Part shown: positions 27,715 to 37,063 of the stretch, piece by piece
Position numbering within the stretch: the stretch's first letter is position 1
Layout of the letters: the number at the start of each line of letters is the position of its first letter
From: JAKQIM01 sp964633225
GTDB taxonomy: Bacteria > Chloroflexota > Anaerolineae > Anaerolineales > UBA4823
Length of the DNA: 64,000 bases
Direction of reading: 5' to 3'
Assembly: GCA_964633225.1 (NCBI GenBank)
Contig: CAZWFQ010000009.1
Coordinates: 6,297 to 70,296 of the forward strand
The notes under the pieces: model-generated
The model's database searches: none
What the model was told of the DNA's origin: nothing
The model's input: the letters and a program-made list of their open reading frames with translations, nothing else
Made by a program: the position numbers and the translations under genes

Positions 27715-29778
27715 CTACCTGGTTGAATCGGACAATTCATCCAGGGGGCGATCTTGGTCGGCTTGCTCGATTTGCACCTGGTCTACGGCCGTCGCTCTCA
27801 GCCAGCCCAGTTCCACATCAACACCCCCACCCCCGTTGGCGCGGTTCTCCATATCAAGAATTGCCTCGGCAACCGCCTCAACGGCCACTCGCTGCTTACG
27901 ATATAGATCGGCCTCAGACATAGCCAATCGCAAGGCAATCTCGCGCACCTTGTGCCCCTCCATAAACTTCATCTCCAGGATATTGTATAAGATCCACTCT
28001 GCCGTAAACCGCCGCTCTCCTTCTGGGCGCACTTGTTCAATGGCCCGCCGCAAGATTGAACGCAGGGCATTGGCAGGGTTATCTTGATGCTCGTCCAGCG
28101 CTTGTTGAACAATCTTTAGCTGCATCAGAGGGCTGTTGGTGAGCTTCGGGCCGCCCCAATAGTGAGTCAACGCATCTTTCACCCATTTCGATAGGTCAGA
28201 GGCCTCCAGAGGCTCATCGGGCGTGGTCAGCACCACCGAGCTATCGTAACGCGAGGCTGCTCTCAAACGTTGGATCCGGTCAATTTGAGGGGTCAATACT
28301 TCCAATGAGCTGAAAATGGCCTGCTGTTGGCGCCGGTCTTCCAGGGCTTGTGCCGCCCGTTCAGCCAAAAGCTGCAGGGCATCATAATGTTCTTTGATCA
28401 ACAAGTGCTCTTCGATGGCACCCGAAGCCTGGGAAGTCCTGGAATGTGCTTGCCGGGCAGAACCGCCATCAATACCCAGCACCCCCACCAGTTCAGGCTT
28501 GATGGAGCGTTGAGTGTATAGTGGAACGATCCAATATGCACCCCAGGCGAAAAGGTTTCCCCCCGTGCCGTTCTTCTCAACTACCTGGATCAAGGCTTCT
28601 TGGTTCTCTTCCAATGGCGGCGCATCGCCAAACTTAACCAACATCTCAAGGGAACGATCTTGATCGGCCTGGCTGGTATTCAAAGCCATGATAAAGGCCT
28701 GCTTGGCCTGGGCGCGGTCGCAAACAGCCGCCAATACGGCCTCTAAAAATTGGCGTAAGTCGCCAGATGTCAACAGACGCTCATCCAACGCCTGGAGCAC
28801 GCGCATATTGGCGCGATCACCACCGTGGAACAGCCAGCGTTCCCAAATGGGAGCCGCCAGCGTAATGCCATATTCCATCAGCAGCAAACCGCCCACCATC
28901 ACCACCGGCACTGCCGCCGAATAAGATGACCCAAATTGCTCCCCCATGCGGCGCACCAGCGTGGTCAGGGCCAACACAGTGCTGGCAGTCACTGGGCCGC
29001 GCATCAGCCATTTAAACAAGCGCCGCTTGACCATCCGGTCAGGCCAGGCCACGCCAAAAAAAGCCACCGAATAAGCCATCACAACCAAAAGCACTGCCAC
29101 CATAGCATTGGTCAGGTCTGCAACCAACCAAAACAACAGCGGATGGCGCCCAGCCAGCCCTGAACCAAAGAGTAGGAAGGGGTAAGAGCCCAACGCCGGC
29201 GCCAGGGCGCCAGCCAACAAGTAACGCATCCGCCGCCGGCTGGTGGGGGTTAACGTGCGGCGATATGCACGCCAGAAATTCACCCAGGCCCACCCCATCG
29301 CCACCACATAAAAACTGGTGAAAACCCAGGTCAACCAAGTGCGTTCCAGGTGCGGTGCCGGCACCGCATCTGGAACCAACGGCCCCACCAGCAGCGAAAA
29401 CGGTAAGGCAGCCAGGAAGCCCAGGCTTAACAGGTAAACCAGGCGGATCAAAAGCCTGCGCCTGCCGCGCGAAGGCCGCCCAGTGGTCGAAAGCAAAGCG
29501 TCTGAGAAATGCAGATAGCTGGCTGGCAGAAAAACGATCCCAATCCATTCCAGGCGCAGCCAGAATCCCAATGTTTGCACCGAGCTGGCAATACTGCTGA
29601 TCGCATCCCCCACAAAGACAATCACCACACAGCCCAGGATGGCGGCAAACGACCGCGCTACCCGATCACGCAGATTGAACGTGAGGGCATATAAAAGCAA
29701 CGAAAAGGCTGTGATGGCTATCCCCGCCGTCAGCAGTTGATTAACGAACTGCAGTCCCTTATTGACCGCATCTAACAT
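27715..29778 (-). CDS. 7TM-GAF membrane protein with C-terminal HTH-like segment
   Basis: The 687-residue protein has about seven to nine N-terminal membrane helices like the 7TM sensor domain of histidine kinases. A GAF-like region follows (about 330-480), then a linker and a helical C-terminus. No H-box or ATPase (N, G1, G2) motifs are present. Instead, residues 608-640 (GHKVREIALRLAMSEADLYR and following) read like a helix-turn-helix of sigma-region-4/LuxR style. It may be a membrane-bound one-component regulator. Alternative: the helix pair mediates protein contacts only. It is transcribed just upstream of the S1-comEA-cyclase operon, 37 bp away. Confidence 0.7.
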   Translation of the reverse strand: MLDAVNKGLQFVNQLLTAGIAITAFSLLLYALTFNLRDRVARSFAAILGCVVIVFVGDAISSIASSVQTLGFWLRLEWIGIVFLPASYLHFSDALLSTTGRPSRGRRRLLIRLVYLLSLGFLAALPFSLLVGPLVPDAVPAPHLERTWLTWVFTSFYVVAMGWAWVNFWRAYRRTLTPTSRRRMRYLLAGALAPALGSYPFLLFGSGLAGRHPLLFWLVADLTNAMVAVLLVVMAYSVAFFGVAWPDRMVKRRLFKWLMRGPVTASTVLALTTLVRRMGEQFGSSYSAAVPVVMVGGLLLMEYGITLAAPIWERWLFHGGDRANMRVLQALDERLLTSGDLRQFLEAVLAAVCDRAQAKQAFIMALNTSQADQDRSLEMLVKFGDAPPLEENQEALIQVVEKNGTGGNLFAWGAYWIVPLYTQRSIKPELVGVLGIDGGSARQAHSRTSQASGAIEEHLLIKEHYDALQLLAERAAQALEDRRQQQAIFSSLEVLTPQIDRIQRLRAASRYDSSVVLTTPDEPLEASDLSKWVKDALTHYWGGPKLTNSPLMQLKIVQQALDEHQDNPANALRSILRRAIEQVRPEGERRFTAEWILYNILEMKFMEGHKVREIALRLAMSEADLYRKQRVAVEAVAEAILDMENRANGGGGVDVELGWLRATAVDQVQIEQADQDRPLDELSDSTR

Positions 29779-29842
29779 ACCGCCGCACTTCCGTTCCCAA
29801 TAAATAAAGACAGGGCCATTCCCCGTCTCCTTTACAGCTTAT

Positions 29843-30403
29843 TTACCTGACACTTTTTCCAAAAAACAGCGCAATATCGTGATTGGCGTAGTATCTATCA
29901 TTATACCCGCATAGCACAAAGCCAAGCTTATAAGCCATGCAAATAGCCGGGTAATTCTTGGGCTGCATTTCTAACACCAGCCGGTGACTGCCCTGCTGCC
30001 GGGCCCATTCACGTGCCGCCAAGATCAAGGCGCTGCCAATTCCCTGGCGACGCATCCGGCGCATTACCACCAGATCCGTGACCCAGGTGGTCACCAGGGC
30101 CACATTCTGAACCATGCTGATGTAACCCACCAACTCGGTCTGGAAGACCGCCACCAGCAAACTTGCTTGCTCAGGCGAACGGCGCCCCCCTCTCCATTCT
30201 CTTGCCAGGGCTTCAGGATCGCGGGGATACGCCACATGCACCGAGCGCGGTAACTGCGATTCCCGGAAAGAAACCACGGTCTGCCCTTCTTCTGATTGAT
30301 CAATGTCCATCTGCCAGACATGGTCACTGACATAGCTGTGATCGAGCGCTGCCAACGCCGGCAGATCAGCTGCCATCGCGGGCCGGATTTGGATTTCGGG
30401 CAT
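29843..30403 (-). CDS. GNAT family N-acetyltransferase
   Basis: The 186-residue protein has the GNAT fold. The acetyl-CoA pyrophosphate-binding loop is RRMRRQGIGSAL (Q/RxxGxG/A motif), preceded by a strand ending in TDLVVMR and followed by the LGF segment (AYKLGFVLCGYNDRYY). The ATG at 30403 is chosen because GAGGAG lies 6 nt before it; the ATG at 30409 would abut that site. The acceptor (protein N-terminus or small molecule) is unknown. Its neighbours on both sides are unrelated sensory or membrane proteins. Confidence 0.85.
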   Translation of the reverse strand: MPEIQIRPAMAADLPALAALDHSYVSDHVWQMDIDQSEEGQTVVSFRESQLPRSVHVAYPRDPEALAREWRGGRRSPEQASLLVAVFQTELVGYISMVQNVALVTTWVTDLVVMRRMRRQGIGSALILAAREWARQQGSHRLVLEMQPKNYPAICMAYKLGFVLCGYNDRYYANHDIALFFGKSVR

Positions 30404-30470
30404 ATGCATCTCCTCGCTTTCGTGGCTACCCAGATCTTAAAGGTCAGCCTTTTCTAGGGGCGCATCATCG

Positions 30471-31163
30471 TTACGGGATTGCGTCCACCAGAACCTGGAT
30501 CACACATGGGGTCAGGGCAATGCCCTGGTTATCGGTCACCACCAACCGCAGCATATAATCGCCCGGCGCCAATGCCGAGGTATCCCAGGTTCCCAATTGG
30601 CCATCCCGCACTGGCTGCTGCCCCACCTGAACCGGCAGCCAGATCGTCTCACCTGGGCGCGCGATTTCATACGAATAAAAGCCAAAATTTGGGGTATCTG
30701 CTGTTCCCTCCAGGGTGACCAAACCGCTAATCCGCTCGCCATCCTGCGGAGCGGTGAGCATCACCTGGCCCGGCGAACAACCCTCGCCCACCGGTTCCTC
30801 GCTGGCTACAGGGGTGGGCGTCACCTCAGCTTCTTGCAAAGCCGGCTCTAATGCTGGCAGGGTAATGGTGGGGGTGGCTAACAGATCAAGTGTCGGCGAG
30901 GGCAGCGGCACAGCCCCAGGAATAGATGGAGCCACAAAGGAGACCAGCGTAAACTCAGCCACCATCATAATTAGCACCAGCACCAACATGGTCGCCGCCT
31001 GGTTCAGGCGGGCCTGAGCACTCTCGCGCTCCATGCCAAATAAGGCACCCCGCAGCTCCATCCATGCAAGAATGAATTTGCGAATGTGCCATAAGGCCAG
31101 GACCCCCAAACCCAAATATACCCACATTTCATATGCGCGAGAATAGCGCAGGAATTCTTCCAT
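30471..31163 (-). CDS. Membrane-anchored protein with C-terminal Ig-like domain
   Basis: The 230-residue protein has two membrane segments near the N-terminus (about 13-35 and 57-78), a Pro/Thr/Glu-rich linker (about 83-125) and a beta-rich extracytoplasmic domain (about 130-230). That domain contains TAPQDGERISGLVTLEGTAD and ends with a strand pattern typical of Ig-like or bacterial Big domains. I do not recognise a defined family. The layout suggests a surface-exposed adhesion or sensory domain on a membrane anchor. It stands alone between punA and the acetyltransferase gene. Confidence 0.65.
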   Translation of the reverse strand: MEEFLRYSRAYEMWVYLGLGVLALWHIRKFILAWMELRGALFGMERESAQARLNQAATMLVLVLIMMVAEFTLVSFVAPSIPGAVPLPSPTLDLLATPTITLPALEPALQEAEVTPTPVASEEPVGEGCSPGQVMLTAPQDGERISGLVTLEGTADTPNFGFYSYEIARPGETIWLPVQVGQQPVRDGQLGTWDTSALAPGDYMLRLVVTDNQGIALTPCVIQVLVDAIP

Positions 31164-31217
31164 GCCGCGTCCGGTTTTCCTTGCCGCAGGTACCCTAACT
31201 ATTGTCTTTAGATCAAG

Positions 31218-32054
31218 TTATAAACGACGCAGCACCCCGCGGATGATGGTGGTCAGCTTCGGAACGATCTTTTTCCCGGCTTCTAGCACCTCATCATGGG
31301 TGGTCATGGTATCCCCATCCAGGTTGGCCTTATTGCTGATCCCTGAAATACCCAAAACACGCGTCCCCGCGTGGCGTGCCACGATCACTTCTGGCACGGT
31401 GGACATACCGACTGCATCCGCACCAATCATGCGCAGGTAGCGTAGGTCAGCGGGGCTCTCAAACGAGGGTCCAGCCAGGCTGATATAGACACCCTCGCGC
31501 AGGAGGACATTCTCAGTTTCTGCAACTTTACGCGCCAACTGGTTCAATGTGCGATCGTAAGGCTGGCTCATATCGGGGAACCGTGGCCCCAGCTCGTCCA
31601 GGTTGGGGCCGCGCAGTGGATTTAAGCCCGACATGCCAATGATGTTGACATGATCCTTGATCAGCATCAAATCGCCCGGCTCAAAAGCCGGGTTGACTGC
31701 CCCAGCCGCGTTGGTCACGATCAGGATCTCAATCCCCAGGCGCTGTAAGACGCGCACCGGCAGCCCGACCTGCGCCATGCTGTAACCTTCATAATAATGG
31801 ACCCGCCCCTGCATGACAGCAATCTCTTGACCTTCCAACCGGCCCATCACCAGGTGCCCCTGGTGCCCCATCACGGTGGATACGGGCCAATTCGGCAGGT
31901 CTGTGAACGGAATGATGACAGCCTGTTCAACGCTGGCGGCCAACGAACCCAAGCCCGAGCCTAAAATCACCCCTACCCGCGGCTGGTAAGTGGTTTTTGA
32001 ACGAATGACGTCAGCAATTTCATCGATTTGTGCTAGTGTAAAAAACTCGCTCAT
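31218..32054 (-). CDS. punA: Purine-nucleoside phosphorylase
   Basis: The 278-residue protein carries the trimeric PNP motifs: ILGSGLGSLA (phosphate site), VMGHQGHLV, GRVHYYEGY, NAAGAVN, GPSFESPADLRYLR, MSTVPEVIVA and the base-binding ISNKANLD. It splits purine nucleosides into free base and ribose-1-phosphate for salvage. The Asn in SNKA suggests the trimeric 6-oxopurine type. An extended -10 box lies about 56 nt upstream, with GAGGAG near the start, so this is a normally leadered gene. Confidence 0.92.
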   Translation of the reverse strand: MSEFFTLAQIDEIADVIRSKTTYQPRVGVILGSGLGSLAASVEQAVIIPFTDLPNWPVSTVMGHQGHLVMGRLEGQEIAVMQGRVHYYEGYSMAQVGLPVRVLQRLGIEILIVTNAAGAVNPAFEPGDLMLIKDHVNIIGMSGLNPLRGPNLDELGPRFPDMSQPYDRTLNQLARKVAETENVLLREGVYISLAGPSFESPADLRYLRMIGADAVGMSTVPEVIVARHAGTRVLGISGISNKANLDGDTMTTHDEVLEAGKKIVPKLTTIIRGVLRRL

Positions 32055-32109
32055 CCTAATCTCCTCAAAACCGTTAACAATTGAACCCCACCCCTAGCTT
32101 GTTAAAGGT

Positions 32110-32118
32110 ATTATAACA
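32110..32118 (-). promoter_or_regulatory. Extended -10 promoter of punA
   Basis: On the minus strand this reads TGTTATAAT, matching TGnTATAAT. It is followed by a leader of about 50 nt with a Shine-Dalgarno. Confidence 0.55.
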
Positions 32119-32133
32119 TGCGCATCTACTCGG

Positions 32134-33174
32134 TTAGATACGCAGCGCATGTTCAAACGCCTGAAGCGTCTGCTCTACGCCAGCATCATCTACCCAATAA
32201 TGCAGCACCATCCTGAAGCGCCTGGCCCCCACAACCCCAACTTTGACACCCGCTAGGGCCAATTTTTCGGCACATTGTTCTGCATCGAGCGGCACGGCAT
32301 CTGCCAATGTTACAAACACCATGTTGGTATCTGGCGTCTCCTTATCCAAAATCATTCCAGGCAGTTTTGCCAATCCATGCGCCAGGCAACGCGCCCGGGC
32401 ATGGTCGTCAGCCAGGCGCTCGATCATGGTCTCTAATGCCACAATACCCGCTGCCGCCAAGATGCCGGCCTGGCGCATGCCGCCCCCCAGTTGTTTGCGA
32501 ATGCGGCGCACCTTGCCAATGAACTCGTGGCTTCCACACAACACCGAGCCAACCGGCGCACACAACCCCTTGCTCAAGCAAAATGTGACCGAATCGGCTG
32601 GAGCAGCCAGCACTGCCGCATCCACGCCCAGGCCAACCGCGGCATTGAAGAGGCGCGCCCCATCCAGATGCAGGCGGATGCCGCGGGCATGGACCAGCTC
32701 ACCTACCTGCCGCGTATACTCGGCTGTTAGCGCCACCCCGCCGCAGCGATTGTGGGTGTTTTCCAGGCACACCAACCGTGTCACGGGCTCGTGGTCATCA
32801 TCATCACGAATGGCGGCGCGGATATCATCCATTGCCAGGGTGCCATCTGCCTGGTTGGGAATCTGGCAAGAATGAACGCCGCCCAGGGCCGATACCCCGC
32901 CCGCCTCGTACAAGAACGTATGGGCACGATGCCCCATGATCACCTCATCGCCACGCCCACAGTGCGCCAGCATCGATGCCAGGTTGCCCATCGTTCCCGA
33001 TGGCAAAAACAACCCGGCTTCTTTCCCCAGGCGCGCCGCGGCCATCTCTTGCAGGCGGTTGATGGTGGGGTCTTCGCCATATACATCATCGCCCACAGGC
33101 GCCTTGACCATTGCCTCACGCATCTGCAGAGTGGGTTGTGTCACAGTGTCCGAACGCAGGTCAACGATATTCAT
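32134..33174 (-). CDS. ltaE: Low-specificity L-threonine aldolase
   Basis: The 346-residue PLP enzyme starts with MNIVDLRSDTVTQP, typical of the family. It has VGDDVYGEDPT (28-38), LHLDGARLFNAA (about 168-179, with the PLP-contacting Asp) and the Schiff-base Lys202 in TFCLSKGLCAPVGS. It cleaves L-threonine or L-allo-threonine to glycine and acetaldehyde. The ATG at 33174 has GGAG 6 nt upstream, better than a TTG at 33186. It lies 39 bp downstream of rluD on the same strand. Confidence 0.92.
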   Translation of the reverse strand: MNIVDLRSDTVTQPTLQMREAMVKAPVGDDVYGEDPTINRLQEMAAARLGKEAGLFLPSGTMGNLASMLAHCGRGDEVIMGHRAHTFLYEAGGVSALGGVHSCQIPNQADGTLAMDDIRAAIRDDDDHEPVTRLVCLENTHNRCGGVALTAEYTRQVGELVHARGIRLHLDGARLFNAAVGLGVDAAVLAAPADSVTFCLSKGLCAPVGSVLCGSHEFIGKVRRIRKQLGGGMRQAGILAAAGIVALETMIERLADDHARARCLAHGLAKLPGMILDKETPDTNMVFVTLADAVPLDAEQCAEKLALAGVKVGVVGARRFRMVLHYWVDDAGVEQTLQAFEHALRI

Positions 33175-33213
33175 ATTACGCTCCAATTGACAGGTAAATT
33201 TCCTTCACCAGTA

Positions 33214-34140
33214 TCAAAAACCGGCCCGCAATTGTTCCAGGGCCTGGCGCAGTTCATCTGGCAGCGGCGCATCGAAAACCTGCCGCTTTTCCTCTCCCGG
33301 CAAGCAAATGCTCAACCGAGCAGCATGTAAGAAATGCCGTCGCAATGGGAGGGTGGCTTTCTTATGACCGTAGATCAAATCTCCTGCCACCGGGCAGCCA
33401 ATAAAGGCCAGGTGCAGGCGAATCTGGTGTGTGCGACCCGTTACCGGATGCACTTCCAGCAAAGTATGCCGGGCGAAAGTTTCGAGAGTTTTATATTCGC
33501 TGGCAGATTCACGACCACTGCCCGGTGCAGTGACCGCCATCAATTTCCGCTGCGTGGTAGAGCGCCCAATTGCAGCCTCGATGCGCCCAACCGGCGTAGG
33601 CGGTTGGCCATCTACCAATGCAATGTAAACTTTCTTGGTCTTGCGCAAGCGAAACTGATCTTGCAGCCAGCGGTGAGCCTGCTCATTCTTCGCCAATAGG
33701 ATCAGCCCAGAGGTGTCCTTATCCAGGCGGTGCACCACCCCCGGCCGTTGCTCTCCACCTACCCCTTCGATATCTGGTGCGTGCGCCAGGGCTGCATGCA
33801 CCAAAGTCCCAGAATGATGACCTGCGGCCGGATGCACCACCATCCCGGCTGGCTTATTGACCACAATCACATCTTGATTCTCAAAGATGATCTCCAGGGG
33901 GATGTCTTCTGCAGCCAGGCTGCTTGGGGCAGATGGCGGGACACGTACCACCACTGCCGCCCCAACCTCAATCATCTGCCCATTTTTATGGGCCGGCTTG
34001 CCATCAATGCTTACCATGCCATCTTCAATCAACCCCTGCAAGCGCGAGCGTGAAAATTCCGCCAACCGGACAGTCAAAAACTTATCCAGGCGTCCAGCTT
34101 CCCCATCCTCGCACTGCAAATTGAAGATACGCTCATTCAC
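33214..34140 (-). CDS. rluD: RluD-type 23S rRNA pseudouridine synthase
   Basis: The 308-residue protein has an N-terminal S4 RNA-binding domain (about 16-75) and the RluA-family catalytic domain, with catalytic Asp140 in GVVHRLDKDTSG and later HPVTGRTHQIRLHL. It makes pseudouridines in 23S rRNA. The GTG at 34140 is selected because GGAGG lies 6 nt upstream. The start then overlaps the end of lspA by 8 bp, the common lspA-rluD coupling. An in-frame TTG at 34161 would extend it further into lspA. Confidence 0.92.
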   Translation of the reverse strand: MNERIFNLQCEDGEAGRLDKFLTVRLAEFSRSRLQGLIEDGMVSIDGKPAHKNGQMIEVGAAVVVRVPPSAPSSLAAEDIPLEIIFENQDVIVVNKPAGMVVHPAAGHHSGTLVHAALAHAPDIEGVGGEQRPGVVHRLDKDTSGLILLAKNEQAHRWLQDQFRLRKTKKVYIALVDGQPPTPVGRIEAAIGRSTTQRKLMAVTAPGSGRESASEYKTLETFARHTLLEVHPVTGRTHQIRLHLAFIGCPVAGDLIYGHKKATLPLRRHFLHAARLSICLPGEEKRQVFDAPLPDELRQALEQLRAGF

Positions 34141-34798
34141 CTTGCGCCTCCCCAGTGCCAAAGCCTGGCTTCACGCGCTCGTGCGCAGTTCCATTCTGAA
34201 AGACGGAGGAGCGTTCCGAACGCGCTTCATTTTCGCCCGGCAGTTCAACACCCGGCTGATTTTCGTCTCCGGTGGCCTTTAAACTTTCTTCATCCAGTGT
34301 AAGGCCATTCTCAGCAGCCCGTTCCTTTTCTTCGCGTTCCTTCAACCAGACCCCCAAAAGCAGCACCGCCACCCCCACCGAAATGCTGGCGTCTGCTACA
34401 TTAAAAACTGCAAACGTGCCCACTGAAATAAAATCAGTCACATAACCCTGGTAGAAGCGGTCAATTAAATTACCCACCGCCCCTCCCAACTGCAAGCTCA
34501 ACGCCAGGCGAACCAGCCAGTCGTTCCGCTCAACACGTGGAAAATAGTATAAGATAGCCAGCGATACCAGAATCGCCAGCACCATGAACACCTTGCCAAA
34601 GTCTTGCAGCATGCCAAAAGCAGCCCCCGTATTGTGCCAGTTCACGATGCGCACATAGGGCTCTAACCAGGGCCAAGGAGACCAGCGGTCTGCCGGCCCT
34701 AAGTTTTGCCGTACCAGTATTTTGGTCCACTGGTCAAGCCCAATGATCACCCCGGCAATAGACAATAAAAACGCGTAATCCTTAATATATTTCTTCAA
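34133..34798 (-). CDS. lspA: Lipoprotein signal peptidase II, with charged C-terminal tail
   Basis: The first about 155 residues form the four-helix LspA fold: DQWTK (22-26), NTGAAFG (56-62), GGAVGNLIDR with catalytic Asp113, and VFNVADASI with catalytic Asp136. It cuts prolipoproteins after lipid attachment, matching the many lipoproteins encoded nearby. The remaining about 65 residues are a hydrophilic Glu-rich tail not found in the usual 160-170-residue enzyme. The TTG start has GGGAG 7 nt upstream. The gene overlaps rluD. Confidence 0.93.
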   Translation of the reverse strand: MKKYIKDYAFLLSIAGVIIGLDQWTKILVRQNLGPADRWSPWPWLEPYVRIVNWHNTGAAFGMLQDFGKVFMVLAILVSLAILYYFPRVERNDWLVRLALSLQLGGAVGNLIDRFYQGYVTDFISVGTFAVFNVADASISVGVAVLLLGVWLKEREEKERAAENGLTLDEESLKATGDENQPGVELPGENEARSERSSVFQNGTAHERVKPGFGTGEAQGE

Positions 34799-34831
34799 AT
34801 TTCGGCTCCCAAACAGATTTTCGATCTCATT

Positions 34832-36889
34832 TTACCTCACAACCGGCAAAGTAAATGTAAAGATAGCTCCACCTTCTGGCGCATTCTCTCCCCAGATTTG
34901 CCCCCCATGTTCTTTAACTGCTAATTGACAAAACGGCAGTCCGAGCCCGAAACCACCCCCCTTTTTTCCGGTCACAAATTTCTCGAACAGGTGATCCTGC
35001 ATCTCTGGCGGAAATCCCGACCCGCTATCATGCACACTGATACGAATGCCATCCCCATCGGCCCTGGCAGAAAGCTCAATCACGCCATCTTCGGGCGTAA
35101 ACTTTAATGCGTTACCAATCAAATTCTCTAACACCCGCTGGATCAGGTTGACATCTATCTGCACAGAGGGCAGGCCTGGGTCTACTTTGCTGAGCAGGGT
35201 CACCTTTTGAAATTTGGCCCGCGGGGTTTGCTGCGCAATGACTTGCTCGATGAGCTGGGCGATTTCTACCTGCGTACAGTCTAAAGACACCTGGCCGCTT
35301 TCAATACGGTTAATATTCAGGATATCGTTGACCAATCCTTCCATCCGGCTTAAACCCAGGCTTGCAATTTCAACCATCTCCTGCCAAATATCGGCATTCT
35401 CGATGCCGCTCTGCAGCATGCTCAAGGCCATTTTGGCCTGTCCCAGAGGGTTGCGCAGGTCGTGGACCAGCATATGCGTCAGGTCATCTCGCATGCTCTC
35501 TAAAGCCTTGCGTTCGCTGATATCCTGCTTGACTGCGATGAAATACTGCACCTTTCCCCGCTCATCCAAAACCGGGGTAATGGTTTGTTCTTCGGGGTAC
35601 ACGCTGCCATCTTTGCGGCGATTGGTTAACTCGCCGCTCCAAGGCTGGCCCGCGAGCAGGGTTTCCCACATGACTTGGTATACGGATGGTTCAACAAATC
35701 CTGATTTGAACAAGTTAGGGGTCAGACCCACGATCTCATCCGTGCTGAAACCGGTCAGTTTGCCGAAAGCCGGGTTGGCCCAGACGAAATGCCCATCCAC
35801 ATCAATAATGGCAATGGCATTCACCGCCGCTTCCAGAGCGGCACTTTGCATACGCTGGGTAGCATCAGCTTGCTTACGCGCCGTGATATTGCGTAAATTA
35901 AGCATGCGCCCCACCAGCTTGCCGCTTTTATCTGACAGGGCGCTCACTTGCATTTCATAGATCATATTATGAAGTACCAGCTCTGCCAGAGGATGGGTAT
36001 CTGTCACCTGTCGATTCCGGAAAATCTCCCATCTGGGTACGATCTTATCTGCCGCTTGACCAATGGGGTTGCTTTCAGCTGCCAAAATGCGGCGCGCTTG
36101 CGGGTTCATCTCAACAATCCGGTTTTCCCGATCCATGATCACAACCCCATCCAACATGTTGGCGAACAAGGCGGTCTGCGCCAAAGGGGTCAGCTCCAGC
36201 ATCTTGCCACGAAACAAGGCGATCGCAAACAATATTCCACCCAGGGTCATGGCACTGGTGGAGAGGTTCACCCAACCGGTCAACCCCGGATAGATCCAAA
36301 ACACCAGGTCGGGAAGCGCCACAGCCAACGTTCCCAACAACATCAGCGCGGTACGCCAATGTAAACGGAGACTGTCAGGCTGTTTATAGCGGATCAGGAT
36401 GACGAAAGCCCCAACAAACCCCACCGCATAGGAATAGATCATCCCGATCAGGCTGAAGGGTCCATTTTCCCAGGCCAGGGCGTTAAACAGGCCGTTGAAT
36501 TCCAGCCGATAATTGTAACGGAACAAGGTATGATACTGGCTGGTCCAGGTGATGATGACCATGAGGACTGGCATGGCAAAGGGTGCCGCCATTGTGCGGC
36601 GGTTCAACCACCCGTCAGACTCGGTCACACGCGCCGCCATGATCAAGAAAAAGACAGGGATGAAGACAGCAAAGGTATAGCGCGCCTGCAGCCAGAGAAT
36701 GCGCGAGGTCAAGTCATTATTGTACGGATCAGACAGCATACACACTGCCCAGCCCGCACTTAAGAAGAACACCATCCCAAATGCAGCGGCACCAGGCACG
36801 CGCGTGCGCTGCCAGGCATAACTTGCCAACCCAAGCAGCATCGCAATTGAAACGACCAACGACAAGGTATAAAAGATAAGCAAAGGCAT
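34832..36889 (-). CDS. 7TM-PAS-PAS sensor histidine kinase
   Basis: The 685-residue protein has an N-terminal 7TM sensor (about 1-225), two PAS domains (about 240-345 and 355-470), a HisKA dimerisation domain with the phospho-acceptor His in HMLVHDLRNPLG, and an HATPase domain with N-box ENLIGNALKFTPEDG and G-boxes around HDSGSGFPPE and GGGFGLGLPFC. It is a full kinase. No response regulator is adjacent, so its partner is an orphan elsewhere. The ATG at 36889 is used here; a TTG at 36898 lies 6 nt after a TATAAT and would give a leaderless start. Confidence 0.88.
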   Translation of the reverse strand: MPLLIFYTLSLVVSIAMLLGLASYAWQRTRVPGAAAFGMVFFLSAGWAVCMLSDPYNNDLTSRILWLQARYTFAVFIPVFFLIMAARVTESDGWLNRRTMAAPFAMPVLMVIITWTSQYHTLFRYNYRLEFNGLFNALAWENGPFSLIGMIYSYAVGFVGAFVILIRYKQPDSLRLHWRTALMLLGTLAVALPDLVFWIYPGLTGWVNLSTSAMTLGGILFAIALFRGKMLELTPLAQTALFANMLDGVVIMDRENRIVEMNPQARRILAAESNPIGQAADKIVPRWEIFRNRQVTDTHPLAELVLHNMIYEMQVSALSDKSGKLVGRMLNLRNITARKQADATQRMQSAALEAAVNAIAIIDVDGHFVWANPAFGKLTGFSTDEIVGLTPNLFKSGFVEPSVYQVMWETLLAGQPWSGELTNRRKDGSVYPEEQTITPVLDERGKVQYFIAVKQDISERKALESMRDDLTHMLVHDLRNPLGQAKMALSMLQSGIENADIWQEMVEIASLGLSRMEGLVNDILNINRIESGQVSLDCTQVEIAQLIEQVIAQQTPRAKFQKVTLLSKVDPGLPSVQIDVNLIQRVLENLIGNALKFTPEDGVIELSARADGDGIRISVHDSGSGFPPEMQDHLFEKFVTGKKGGGFGLGLPFCQLAVKEHGGQIWGENAPEGGAIFTFTLPVVR

Positions 36890-36904
36890 TCTATCCAATT
36901 AGAT

Positions 36905-36913
36905 ATTATACCA
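36905..36913 (-). promoter_or_regulatory. Extended -10 promoter of the 7TM-PAS kinase
   Basis: TGGTATAAT on the minus strand, a perfect extended -10. It ends 15 nt before the ATG at 36889 and 6 nt before the in-frame TTG at 36898, so any 5' leader is very short. Confidence 0.6.
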
Positions 36914-37015
36914 AGTCCAAAAGGAGCGCAAACTGGGCGATTTTGGCCAGTATCACTACGGCGCCGCTCGCAAACAGGCTATCTTGGGTTGGGAAATGGC
37001 CCACCAGGCGATATA

Positions 37016-37058
37016 AAGGTACACCAGATGCAAACACAACTTGCACCTGGTGTACCTT
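37016..37058 (-). terminator. Long inverted repeat after the M6-like protease gene
   Basis: Arms 37016-37033 and 37041-37058 form an 18-bp stem with a single mismatch and a 7-nt loop. It lies 5 bp past the stop of the protease gene. There is no long U-run (only TTTATAT on the minus strand), so it may act as a weak terminator or protect the mRNA 3' end. Confidence 0.55.
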
Positions 37059-37063
37059 ATGCA

